A stretch of 64,000 nucleotides of DNA from Cloeon dipterum (lineage: Eukaryota > Arthropoda > Insecta > Ephemeroptera > Baetidae), in the NCBI RefSeq assembly GCF_949628265.1, contig NC_088788.1, positions 16,306,001-16,370,000 of the forward strand, in the 5' to 3' direction. Shown piece by piece: positions 23,828 through 35,800 of the stretch. Position 1 is the stretch's first letter. Every line of letters begins with the position of its first letter. The notes beneath the pieces are model-generated. The model was not told where the DNA came from, did not search any database, and saw only the letters and a list, made by a program, of their open reading frames with translations. The position numbers were made by a program, and so were the translations under genes.

Positions 23828-26800
23828 CGGTCTAAAAATAGATGGGCCACTCGGAATAGGGCACCGCTCACAGAAATAACCTCTTTCCTCTTCGCTCTCT
23901 CGCGCCCAAGAACTCTTATTTTGAAATACAAAAGACTGGGACCATGAGGCATTTCATCCGGCTGGAGTAGACATTTTCGCTGATGCAGCTTGAATTTCAG
24001 TACTTCAATGAGGAATATTTTTAGAAAAAATAATTATTTCAAGCTTATCCTGAGTATTCTACATTTTTTATTCTTTCCCTGGAAAGAAAGTCAGTTTGCG
24101 GTTTGTAGGAAATGAATCATGGTTGATTAAAAACGTGTCCCGTTAAAAATAAAAGCTAGGGAAAACCAACGACACAATCTAAACTCATTTTGCTTTCATA
24201 TATTTTGTTATGAGGTTATTTAAATGCAGCGAAATTTATACAAAAATTGATGTGTAATTTTGAAATAACCAATCCACTCCTAAGGGCTGCAAAAAAACTA
24301 TGTATTATTTTATTAAAGATCAGTGCATTTTTTAATAAAGAAAACATATTGAAAAACGTTACAAGTCCAACCAATTCCGAAGAATTATCGGCTGGTGCTT
24401 AACAGAATAGATGCAACAAGGTAGCCATAATTATTTACAATTATGCACTTTACATTGAACGGAATTTTTTTAGACATGTGTAGATCAGTCTCTGTTTATT
24501 AACCACTCTTTTAGTTTTTGTTTTACAGCATTTTTATTTTTGAATTTACATCAATATCTTGTTGCCATTGCTTGTTTGTTTTATGCCGCCCATGACCTCA
24601 ACTTGATTGATGGTTAGATAGAAATTTCTTGCAAAATTGAGGGCTGCAAGAGCATACATTATACCTCTTCAAATCAAAATCGAATGGTTACAACTATAGT
24701 GGTGAAAAACGGGTGGTAAGAAAATGCAACGCTAGATCCGAACCTATTTGATGACTTCAATATAAAGTTGAAACTAACCTTAAATGTAATATATTTAGTG
24801 TTATTAACACCTAAAAAAATTAAAAATTCCTATGATGCACTAAAGTTTCGGAGTTTTTGTGGCGAATTCTTACAATTCAAGCACTTTTCCAATGGTCTTA
24901 GCAGAACTGTCCAGGATTACTTCCCTATTTTTTACATATATAGCTCGTAAATGACTTGAAAAATTTAGAGGATTTTTAACTAATTTACTGATAATGTAAA
25001 TTAATATTTGGCATTTACAATTTTGTTGTAATTTAGTATGAAATACCAAAAACTTTGAGAAAATTTAGATCAACATGAAAATTATAGGGTCACAAACAGC
25101 TTTATAGATAATGAGAAGGATTTCAGCACAGTAGTTTAGTTTAAAAAATTTTATTGAGCCCAGTAACAAACTCAAAAGGGGAAATTTCAGTCTTTTTTAA
25201 ATGTCATTTAAAATAAACAGTCTGTTGACCATTTTTTCAATGCTGAAATTTTTTCTTTTGAAATACAAAATATTTTGAGATATATTTTACTAACTATAGC
25301 CAAAAACGCGTCTAAAAGAATTTAAAGATATTCCGTTTGACATATTTATTTTGCCGCTTCCCCTAAAACATGAACTGGTTTTGCAAGAAAAGCAGTAAAT
25401 TTAAGAAATTTTGCAATAATTACGCAGTGCATGCGTTTGCCAAGAGCAACGAAGTTATAGCAAACAGTTGCCGTGTTCCATTGAGTCAATAAGTTGCTCA
25501 TTGCTAACTCAAAACGCGACGCGGAATCTCGAAACTAAAGCAGCTCAGATCGAATCCATCTCAGCGTATATCGAACGGTGGGCGCGCGGCCTTTGTTTCG
25601 CGCCGATAATCATCCACTTTGGCGCACACACACACAGGGTGGAAAAGAAAGGGAGAAAGAAACCAGCTCGGTGCAAAAAGCCATTGTCGCGTGCTCGGCG
25701 ACCTCGTTCCCGTGCTAAAAATACACACGCGCCGAGGAAAAGTGCGCTGGAAAAGCACCTAGCGCATGTTTTCAGCGCTCGCTAGCAAAGGGCATAAAGC
25801 CGGATCGAATGGAAAAGTCCCCTTTCCGCGCAGGAACATGACAATAGCAGGTCTCAATTTAGTATTGCGAGCCCCACGCATGCTGCTCCAAAATTAGCCA
25901 TTTTCATTCACTTCTCAATATAGACAGCTTCATGCGAATTTGTATTGATAGCCTATAGAATTGTTATAGTGATCGGATGATTTAACCTACACTTTCTCCT
26001 CAAAAGTCCCCATTTTTAAATGGTATCGTCCAGGATAGTTCTTTACTTTTTTAACGACAGAAGATTTTACTAGGAAAATTCGGAAAATTCAGGAAACGCT
26101 GGAAATTTTTAAATTTGAAGGGAGCGATTTAAAAAACTTTATTTAGAAATAATGATAATAAACTAATTTTGTGGACTTAAAGTGTTTAAAAAATTTGGAA
26201 CCCATTAAAAATTTAAAACAATAATAATTAATAATTATTCTGCTGTTCACTAGTATAAATAGGGATTGATCCGTCAATCTAATTAAAATAAATTCGATTC
26301 GGATTTCTAACAGAACTGAGATAAAATAAAATACAAATTTCTGTATGTTTTGCTAAATAGTCGAAACTAACTAAAAACTATATAAAGCGTTGTAATGCCT
26401 TCTCTAAAGGAGCATGCTTCGAAATTCCTCTTTAATATTGAGATTGAGATCTGTAGAAGATGCTTTCCGAGCGTAAAACGGGAGAAGTCTAAATTTTGTG
26501 TTAAAAAATTTAACCCAAAAAATATTTTCTATCAGTTTCCACTCAAATTTCTACCACATGCGAAGGTCGTTGTTTTTGTCGTTTTGTTATTTCATTGGGG
26601 TAAAAATCCAGCAAAATATATGTTTCCACTCATAAACATTTTAAATAATTCACACACCAGTCCAATTCATAACAAAGAAGAAAAATCCCAAAATGTTTTC
26701 TTCGTTACAATTTTGCTCATTTATAAGAAAAAAATATCAACTTGAATTTATTTTTTTAAAAAAAAAAAGAAAAATTTTAGTTTGTGCATTACTTCCTGAA

Positions 26801-29800
26801 AATGACATTCGACATACATTAATTTGCTTTTGAATAAGTTCCATTTTAATCGAAAAACGTGTAAATTTTTATCCTAAATGAATCCTCGAATACAAAAATA
26901 TAGTCTGGAATTCTCAGCCCTAGTCATATTTGCAAGGAATTTCCTGCAAAAAATATATTTTTGTTTTTCCTGCTTCGTTAAAATGTAAACATTGAGAGGT
27001 AAACACAGGATTAACGGAAATACAACTTGGGCGTTGATTGAGTTGATGGACTCAGGTAATTGCGAACCCATTTTCCGTGCTTAGCCTTGACTTAATTACG
27101 GTGCGCATTGATCGGGACCGGCCACCCGGCTGGCTTGCTGGATGGATGGATGGTCGGGTTGGTCTCTGAGTCGGTGGGTCGGTCGGTCGGGGCTGCCAGT
27201 AGCCCAGCTCTATTTTTACCCCGTGCGCGGCGCTCCCTCCGCCTTCCCAACCTCTTTCTCCCACACGTGGCGCGGTATTTTCTGCGCTATTTTTAGCCGG
27301 GGCGCGCGCGTATCAACACAGAAATAAGCCCGCGCCTTGGAACGCGATTAAAATTGAATTATTGCCGGCCGTTATAATTTTGTCACACTCGGCGCCGTTT
27401 GTTATTCAGCCAAGTAATGCGCGCCGACAAAACGATGCCGCCGCTGATGAATTGACCCGCCCCCTAATTCAACTTGGCACCTGCTGGAGTCCCATTTTTC
27501 CCCGTGTAATTGGCCGAAAGCATTAGTCTTGTGCCGCTGAAAATGTTATGAGGTGCTCTTCTTTTTGAGATAAGAGCAGTGCGTTGACACAATGTCAAAC
27601 ACGGCCGCTTGCTTTCTACGCGGCTCTTATTGATGGCGGTTTAAATATAATTTCACGCTTCTTCTAGGCTGCACAAGCTGACAGGAGTATAAGTTTCTCA
27701 AAACATAAAACCAACAGGTTGCATTGTAAACAATGTTTTTACAGTATCCATTAAGCCGCAAATTTATCTAGCTGCTTTTGACTCTGTGAAATTTAGAAAC
27801 TTTCTGTTATTTTGAGTGTAGTTCAACCAGGAAATTGAACTGTTTTTATTTTAAAATTTAATGCTTGGTAGTGTTTGTTTAAATTTTGTTATTGGTTTCC
27901 CAAACAATTTAGACGATAATTAAGAAATGTATCACTTCCCTGTAATTCATATAAAAAGTGCAAACCAATTCGTGTTTATTTTTGATAAATTTGGCTATAC
28001 TTTGACTTTTTTTAGAGAGAAGTAGAATAGGAAATAAAACTTAGGTAAAATTAAATATTATGTGTTAGGTATTAAAAAAACATTGAAGTTATTATCGTGC
28101 TATTCTTGCCCATGAAATTGATAAAAAAAATGCTGACTGGTACCAGGGGCCACCCAATTGTCCGTCCTGTTTTTTCATGCCTGATATTTTTTAGAAATAT
28201 CTGCTTTTCCTCGCGATAAGGATATCAAATTATATAATTTTTTGCGACCTGTTCGCTATCAGGATAAGGTCACCCATCTCGAAGAATCAGGCTTTTCACG
28301 GGCGGCTCTAGGTGCTAAAATTAAATTGGAAGGCTTATCAAGTTTCCCAATGGTGAATTTCTTGTATACCAATTAAAAAATAGTGAGTTTTCCAATAATT
28401 ACTGAAAGGGGTAGTTATTTATTAATTAACCCAGTCAAAAACACAGGACTTTATCAATTCCCACCCATTTGTCGAACGTGAAATAAAATAGCAATGCAGT
28501 ATTTCAAACTATTTTAGCCCTTGACTGCCATTTGACTCTCTCAATATTCTGTTTTCGAGCCTTGAACTAAATCAGAGTGGACAAAAAAGGTTCCAGGCCG
28601 TCCGACAAATCGATGCGACACGCTCACCGCCGCATGTGTGCATTACACAAGCCGCCACGACCCTATCTTTGTTGATTGAAGTCTGATTCTTTTCGGAGTA
28701 GGCGTTTTTTCCTAGCCACCTCAAGGCTGAGGCTGGAAACAATAAAGAGAGAAATCGGGTGAAATTGGCACTCATCACTGGGGTAGTTGCGCAAGGCAGG
28801 GCTGAGGGCAGGTGTGATGCGAAAATAAATATTTGCGGAGTGACCGCGCGCGTTCGGTCGTGTAGGCAACGTGCTGGTTCGGTGCGTCGAGCGGGTTGTA
28901 TAAGCGCAGCTGCCGCAGGGGCGCCCTCTGCGGCTTGCGTAACCAAATTAGACTGGGGGCGGCGGGTGCATGCGAGACTGTTAATTTTAGCTTCTCTCTT
29001 TAACCCGCGCTCCCCTGTGTTTACAGCAAGATGCGAGAACAGGTTAATTGAGCTCTTCCCTTGCGGCGGCATTTGCCACCGCGCGTACGCACAACACGCG
29101 GATGTGCCGGATTTCTATGCTAATTGCGCGCTCACATTCAACGTCAGCCCTGCGTCAGGCCAGCAGCAAAAACGTCTTTTGTTAGTGTTTTCATTTGCAC
29201 CGCTTCCGCAACTATTTATAAATTTGCGGGTGAATCTGTCTAATCATCTAAAAAGAGAGACACTTTCAACAAAATGTTCAAAGCGTCTGAGTTTCCAGAG
29301 AATTGCGTGTTGACATTTAAAATCCCGACGGGTTTGCATCACCAGAGTTTCAGGTGACCTTTCCTCTTTATCGAAACGAGAAAAAACATGTCAACAACAA
29401 AAAGGAACGAAAGTTCTAAAAGACAGGTTGAAATGCTTCCAATCTAAAAATATCAGTGACCTTTGAATTAGTTCCGATAGAAGTCATTTTTCTGATCCCC
29501 CTGCAAAGGAAATAACAATGGAGCCAAATGGTTTTTCCAAACACTAAAAGAACTCTGCTTAAAAGAAAACTCATGATGGAATTTGCAGTTTTAGTTTTTG
29601 GTGAAACCATTGGATTCGTCTAGGCTTTCTTGATGTGAATTTGGTGGATTTTTTACGATTCAACGATCTTATTAATTGAAGAAAGTGACCAAAAATTTCT
29701 AAATCTATTTAAATTTCAGTCTTTGCTCAATGTATGCCAATTCGGTTTGAAGCCAATGTTTTATGAGACAAATCGATCATTGGCAGTGGGTAATTTTTGA

Positions 29801-32800
29801 CATTCCAATACAACTTTAATTTTTTAAGTTTTAAATATTAAACTGTAGAACAAAACCTAACATTTTATGAAGTATGATGACAATTTATATTTTTCACATG
29901 CAGACCATGTTTTAAACTTGATCGAAAATCTGTTAAAAAAAACATCAACTTAAAACAATTATATCTTATTGTAAAATCAAATCTTGAATTGATCTCAGCA
30001 CTTGCATTCAAAGGTTGAGAAATAGGGATGACTAATCAGATTGAATTTGAGCGTATTTGAACTGTTTACATGCTCAATGAATCACGTCAATTGCTTTCAA
30101 CCTGAGAAAAAATGCTTATTAGCCATTTTGAAAGGGGCGTTGAAGGGATTATCACCCTTAGATTGCTTTCTAGGGGAAGGTCATGACGAGTCCAACGGTG
30201 TTCAGTTTTTGTAAACCTGACGTTTAAAAGCTGAGATTCGGTGAAAAATGTCTCATTTCAGAGGCCAACGTAATCAAGAAACAGTAAGTGAACTAAATCT
30301 TAAGTTCTAAGAGCTGAAGTTACGAAAATTGCATATTTTTTGACTCGTCTTCACGTAACATGAGGACCTGAAGTGGTTTAAGGGTAATGAACACTACCCC
30401 GTTGCATTATGAGGTGCAAAAACACAAGTTTAGAAATTACGTGTTATAGGGGGTTGAAAAGATTATGACTGCTTCAGCTATCTAGGGGAGGTTGAAGCTA
30501 GTCTAACGGTCTGCAGATTTTGAAAATCTGACCATTTGTGCCTGAGATTTGGTCGTAGCAGCCCTTTTTGAAAACCAGGAAAAGTACCAAGTATCATTTT
30601 AATAAAAAAAAAATAAAGAATAACGCCATGTCAGATTTGTGTGATTCTAACCTATTTTTGCGCTCTAAATAAGGCAATATCAAAACTAATTGCGGCCTTG
30701 AATTAAAAACTAATTGTGACCTTGAAAGTCGAAATTTCATGGACTTTCCCGGAAAAACAATTAGTATCGTGAAGAAGAGTCTACACAGTAAATACATAAA
30801 TATATCATCACGATTGAACAAAAACTGACCTAAAAATTGGATTGTCATCCACTTTCTACGCTCAAATCTTTTGAAACATTACCAACATACCGTTTCTCGA
30901 CTGTTGAAAATCAACGTTTTCGCAGCCCTGATAATTATATGAACTACACGTGCAAACTACTCCATTCTAGCTTAATAGCAAACGTCCATCAAACTCAATT
31001 AAACTACTCCTGAAATCAATATCTGTACGATGTTGTTTCTCCATCAAGTCAATTTATGTCCTTTATTTCCTTATCAAGAAAACCTGAGCAGAAAATAATT
31101 CCATTGCAGCGAGGCAAGCTAGGCTAATTGTAAGAGGAAACGCTGCAAAACAAAGCCTTGCAAGTATAAACAACTCGGGATTGGAAATTCCTGGAAATGT
31201 GCTGAAATGAAAAGCTTGATTTAAATCCTACTCTTTAAAAGGCTTTTTAGGATTTTCACTGATAAAAAAAATAAAGTGTTAAATTACCAGTTGAATTTAT
31301 GAGCTTGCTTTAGAAATGAGCCTTGTACAAAGTAACATATTATTGCATCAAGTGAGTGCGACGCGAAGGAAGTGTCTTCTCTCGCAGGTGTATTTTATGA
31401 TGGATGGATGGTGGCTGGCGGACAGGGAGGTGCGATACAACCCGGAGAGGGATTCCCGCGGCGATTTGTCATTGTCGGCCGAGTAATTACATTTTTGGCT
31501 GTGCAAATTATTTACGCGGAAAAGAGCCACCTGTGCGGGTGTGCCGGCGGCGCGCAACTCGTCGCGCGGCTCACAGAGCGCACCATTCGCCGCTCCGCGC
31601 GCTGACGCGCCGCTCAATAAATTGTCACTAAAAATAAATCGGCCGCGGCGTGCTATTATTTATTTCGTGGAAGCCACTCACTCCGTCCAAGTGACAGCAA
31701 AGTGTATTCCACTTCTTGAAATTCGCACGCCTTTTGCTCTGCTCTCGGGGTGAAAATTAAACTTGCAGAATGCTGCTTAAAAAGTGCTTTCAATAATCAA
31801 TTTTGTAGATTTTCTTTTATTACAAAAGGTTATTTTATAAATATATTCGAATATACTCTTTTGTTTGTTTCTTATCGCACTCAAAATATCTTAAAACCGT
31901 CAAATTCGCTATTGAACTCCCTCAAAACAATTAAAATTCGCTCAATAGTTAACTTTTTCATCAAAAACTTCAAATATTTCAAATGATCAGTTTATAGTTA
32001 ATTTTGACACATACATTTTTAGCGTTACTCCATATTATTTGAACCCTCTAAACGTTGTTTTTAGTATTTGATGAAAAATTATCCAAAGGTAAATTTACAA
32101 TTTGACTGGCGCGCATTTCCACGATCACATATTATCGGCTATTTTTGCCACAAAGGGATGATTTGGTTAAGTCAACAATAATATTTAATTATTTTGGTGT
32201 ATTTTAATTTCAAGATGTATTTAAATTATTCATTCTCGTCGAAACCCCGTCTAAAAATCCGACGCCTATGGTTATTAAGCTGTTTTTGATAAAAAAATTA
32301 GTTTAGAATAGAGAAAAGTTAAAAATCGGAACGGAAACTGATCCTTTTATTTTTTAAAACAGCAAAGTTGATAATACCCTTTCAGATAAACGTAATCAAG
32401 AACCGCCTACAGTGAATAAAGCAATAATTTGCTTTTTATGTATTAACTATATTACCTTTTTTGAAATAGTTTATCTTTCATGGCTGTCCTTATCTTTCGT
32501 TTAAAATTTCCCTTCCCTCATTAATAAAATTATCCCCTTCAGCAGGAGTCAAGATAATAGAATTGAAAATTAAGATAAATTTCGATGCTAGAAATTGCAG
32601 ATTTTTTTACATAAAATGTATTTAGTTAAATTTAAACTAGTCCCTGCTTTCCAACAAAATACATATTATAAAAAAGCCTGTGGGCTCTGCATTGGTTTGA
32701 TTAGCACGATTTGCTCACCGCGTTGGATTGGCCAAGTCGAGAGCTTTCCGAGTTTGTTCAATTTGACCGTTGGTAATAAGGAACACTCATAATCTCGTTC

Positions 32801-35800
32801 CTGGGCATCTTGATGACTTACAAATGGTTGAACTGCACATAATCTGAAAGCTCTCGACTTTGCCTTTCCAAACGGTCAAACGGTGTGCAGTTCTTGCACA
32901 TCGAACCAATACAGAGCCCGTCAACTTGGTTATTTCGACACCTCTTCAGCACCCTATGAACATACCAAAAATATCAGGGTGGTGCTCAAACCAATTGTTA
33001 AAAATTGCATACCATACCCAACTCTGCACTATTCATGTAAGAGTTTAATACAACCCTAAATTAATAAATTCAATCCAAGTTTAGAGGATATAGTGTTTAT
33101 TTCAAACAGGTTTATCAGCTCTCGAATAATCTCGTGTATCACTGCGGTGAAGTGCCCTCCAAAACCGCGAACCGGCCTGGCGGGGGTAGCGAAGCCCCGG
33201 AAAAATGTGCCTAGTGGAAGCCCTTTAATTTGCGATGACGGGCACACGTGTCCCGCTCGAAGGCGTTTTTGCACTTTGATGCGCGCGAAATTGGCGACAC
33301 TTATTGCGGCTCGTGGCTGTGTTACGCTCGAAATCCAATATTGCGGGTCGCATAGTAAGAAGGGTAAGCGCGAGTGCGCGCCGCGAGTGGTTTATTTTGG
33401 GATGCGATTGGCGGTCATGCGTACAAGCCAGCGGCCGCGATTGGCCGGCGCTGGGCGCCGCTGATTGGCGCTCCAAATTGTGGCGAAAGCCAGTTTTGCC
33501 AGTCGCGCGGTGTCGTCGGTCGAGCTAATTGTTCGCCGCTGCACACTCTCGCCCGCAGTCCAAGTCTCAAGTGGTGCTCTTTCGGTTTGTGTCGTGCGGA
33601 TTTTGTGTCAATTTGCTCGGCCCCGAGCGATCGGCGCGTCGTCGTCGCCGTCATGGCTTTAGATTACGGCACGCACTCGTACAGATCTCACAGGAAACTG
33701 GGTGAGTACGTTGATTGAAAATTTTCTTTTACTCATCTTCGTCATTCCTGGCTGGTGATTCGATCATTTATTATGTCAGCTAACGGCGATTCCTGATCTT
33801 GAAGCACCAAGAAGACACCGTAAAAACTGGTTTATCAACCTGTATTATGTTTACCTGCAGACAACACACGGGTCGAAAAATTAATCAATGATTTTCGACC
33901 AGAAGCTGCAATTTTAATTTTAGTGTTTTAAACCAAAAGTGAAAGTTTAATTTTTTTCTTTATTCGATGGTTGAATAATTTAACAATCGTATATATCATA
34001 AACAACTTCAAACAGGTTGGAAATTACAATAATTATCTAAAAGTATAACAGCTTGAGTTTTAACCCAATTTCGGGCTACTATATAAACAACGTAAAAATT
34101 GGGACGGAAAGGGACACGTACGCTGTTTTTTAAAAAAAAATGTTTGATGGTCAAGGACGTAAAAAGGAAACTCGTATTCGAAGGACTGTCAGTTTCGGTT
34201 TTTAAAGCGGCCATTTTTAAAAACTTGGCATTCCCATAAACACCACAAAAACTCACTATAACATAAGTCCACGAAACAATTTTGCCGCATCGCTGACTGG
34301 AAGTAAATCTCATCGTTGTGGAAGTCGCATGTGTGTCCCCCATATTATCATTTCCTATTTCCCCCAAAAGCCGTATGCAGCAACAGGCAACGGAAAATAA
34401 CAACAGCACCGAAATTAAAGCAGCAACCAACAACTAAACGTGTGTCTGTGTTCAAACACTAATGTTTTTGGTGAAGTAGAGCATCATGCCCTTCACACCC
34501 TCCCAGACTTCTTGGCCTACGAGCTCGATGTGCGCGGCCGGAAGCACAAAACCGTATCGGCCAGTGTCAGGAAGTTCCACCGTGTAGGCGTACTTGATAC
34601 CGGCCTTTTCCTTGGCCCAATCGTCGGAGCCACCTGCAAGCAAAATAAGAGGTCATTCACTCTCGCAGAGACAGACAAAAATAGTTTCGATAAATATGTG
34701 AAACAGTTTTGATTAATTGCTTGGGTATCTTGCCATTTTGCCAGGCTTGTTTCTAAATAAAAAAATGTTATATTCCAAATATTAAAAATTAAATCCATTT
34801 GAAAGCTTTGGAGACTAGAGGACATTTTTAAAAAGGTCAAAACATATATTTCAGTTAATTTTTGTTACGCTGAGTAAAAAGTAATGTTTAAAACTACTCA
34901 AAATAAATTCAAGCTGCAAAACATTGGCAGTGAAATATTAAAAACTTTAAATATGAATATTACATTTTTGAAAAGAAGATTTGATATTAAAATGACACTG
35001 ACGCAAAATTATTTGTATCTGGATAAAAAAATGTTAATTTGTGTCCAACTTGATTAAATTCTCCAAATTTCGAAAGTTTTTTGGTGTTCCCAACCATCTA
35101 TAAAGGGATGAAAAAGTCTTGTTTGAAAAAGAACTATTTTACGTCACCTGAGGAGGTGTAAATAAGTTCGTCAGCGGTGCCGAGGAGGTAGTCGGTGTTG
35201 CGCACCCTTTCGAGCGCCTCGACGCCCTGCTCGGCCAAGACGTACATGTCGTAGTAGTCGTCGGGCTTGTCCGCCTTGTAGCCCCACGGCACGAGCCACA
35301 TCTGGCCATACGAGTGCAGCGTGAGGTAAACTTTGATCTCGTCTCGTCGCGATAAAATGAAGTCGGACATGGCTTTGGTCTCCGGTTCAGAGAAGGGTCG
35401 CGAACCCGCGTAGATGCTGGAGCACGGATCGGACGACGCCCCGACCTGCGCAAAATAAATTTACAGGCGAAATTCCTTGCGGTGGTGCAACCAAACCTCG
35501 AGCCAGTGCGAGTCAAAGTTCCTGTTTGCGTCAACGCCGACGCATTGGCCGTCGCCAGCCGACCGCGTCTTGCGCCACAACCGGTCAGTGGTGTGCGAGT
35601 ACTCGTAGCCGTCGGGGTTGACCACCGGCAGGACGTACCAGTCGAGGTCGTCGATCAGCCAAGGGTGGTCGTGGCGAAATTCCACCAGCTGCAGCAGCAA
35701 ATACGTCACGGTCGCGGGCGCGATCCACTCGCGGGCATGAATACCTGCAGCGTGAAAATCGGTTTTAATTAAATTTAATTTTAACACTTATTTTTGAACG

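Larger units (their letters stand above)
13033..33652 (+). other. HDAC4 long first intron, distal part (about 20.6 kb)
   Basis: I see no protein-coding gene here. AT-rich DNA alternates with short CG-richer blocks (for example 20780-21110, 22000-22380, 25540-25800, 27060-27620, 28570-29180 and 31320-31740) that look like candidate regulatory modules. MEF2-like motifs lie at 18113 and 19443 (CTAAAAATAA), 22297 (CTAAATATAG), 23832 (CTAAAAATAG), 27287 (CTATTTTTAG), 29212 (CTATTTATAA) and 31628 (CTAAAAATAA). Repeats include the GA run at 23744, a diverged direct repeat at 30133/30447 and a large foldback at 32676. Longest open frame is 28759-29313, without splice or composition support. Confidence 0.6.

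Noticed and set aside
23708..23947. Arg-Glu repeat protein
   Set aside because: Translation of the GA microsatellite, open in several frames on both strands by repeat structure alone.
28759..29313. Open frame of 184 codons in the HDAC4 intron
   Set aside because: Lies in a CG-richer block with an overlapping long frame on the other strand. No recognisable domain, no splice context, and Cys/Arg-rich composition typical of chance frames.
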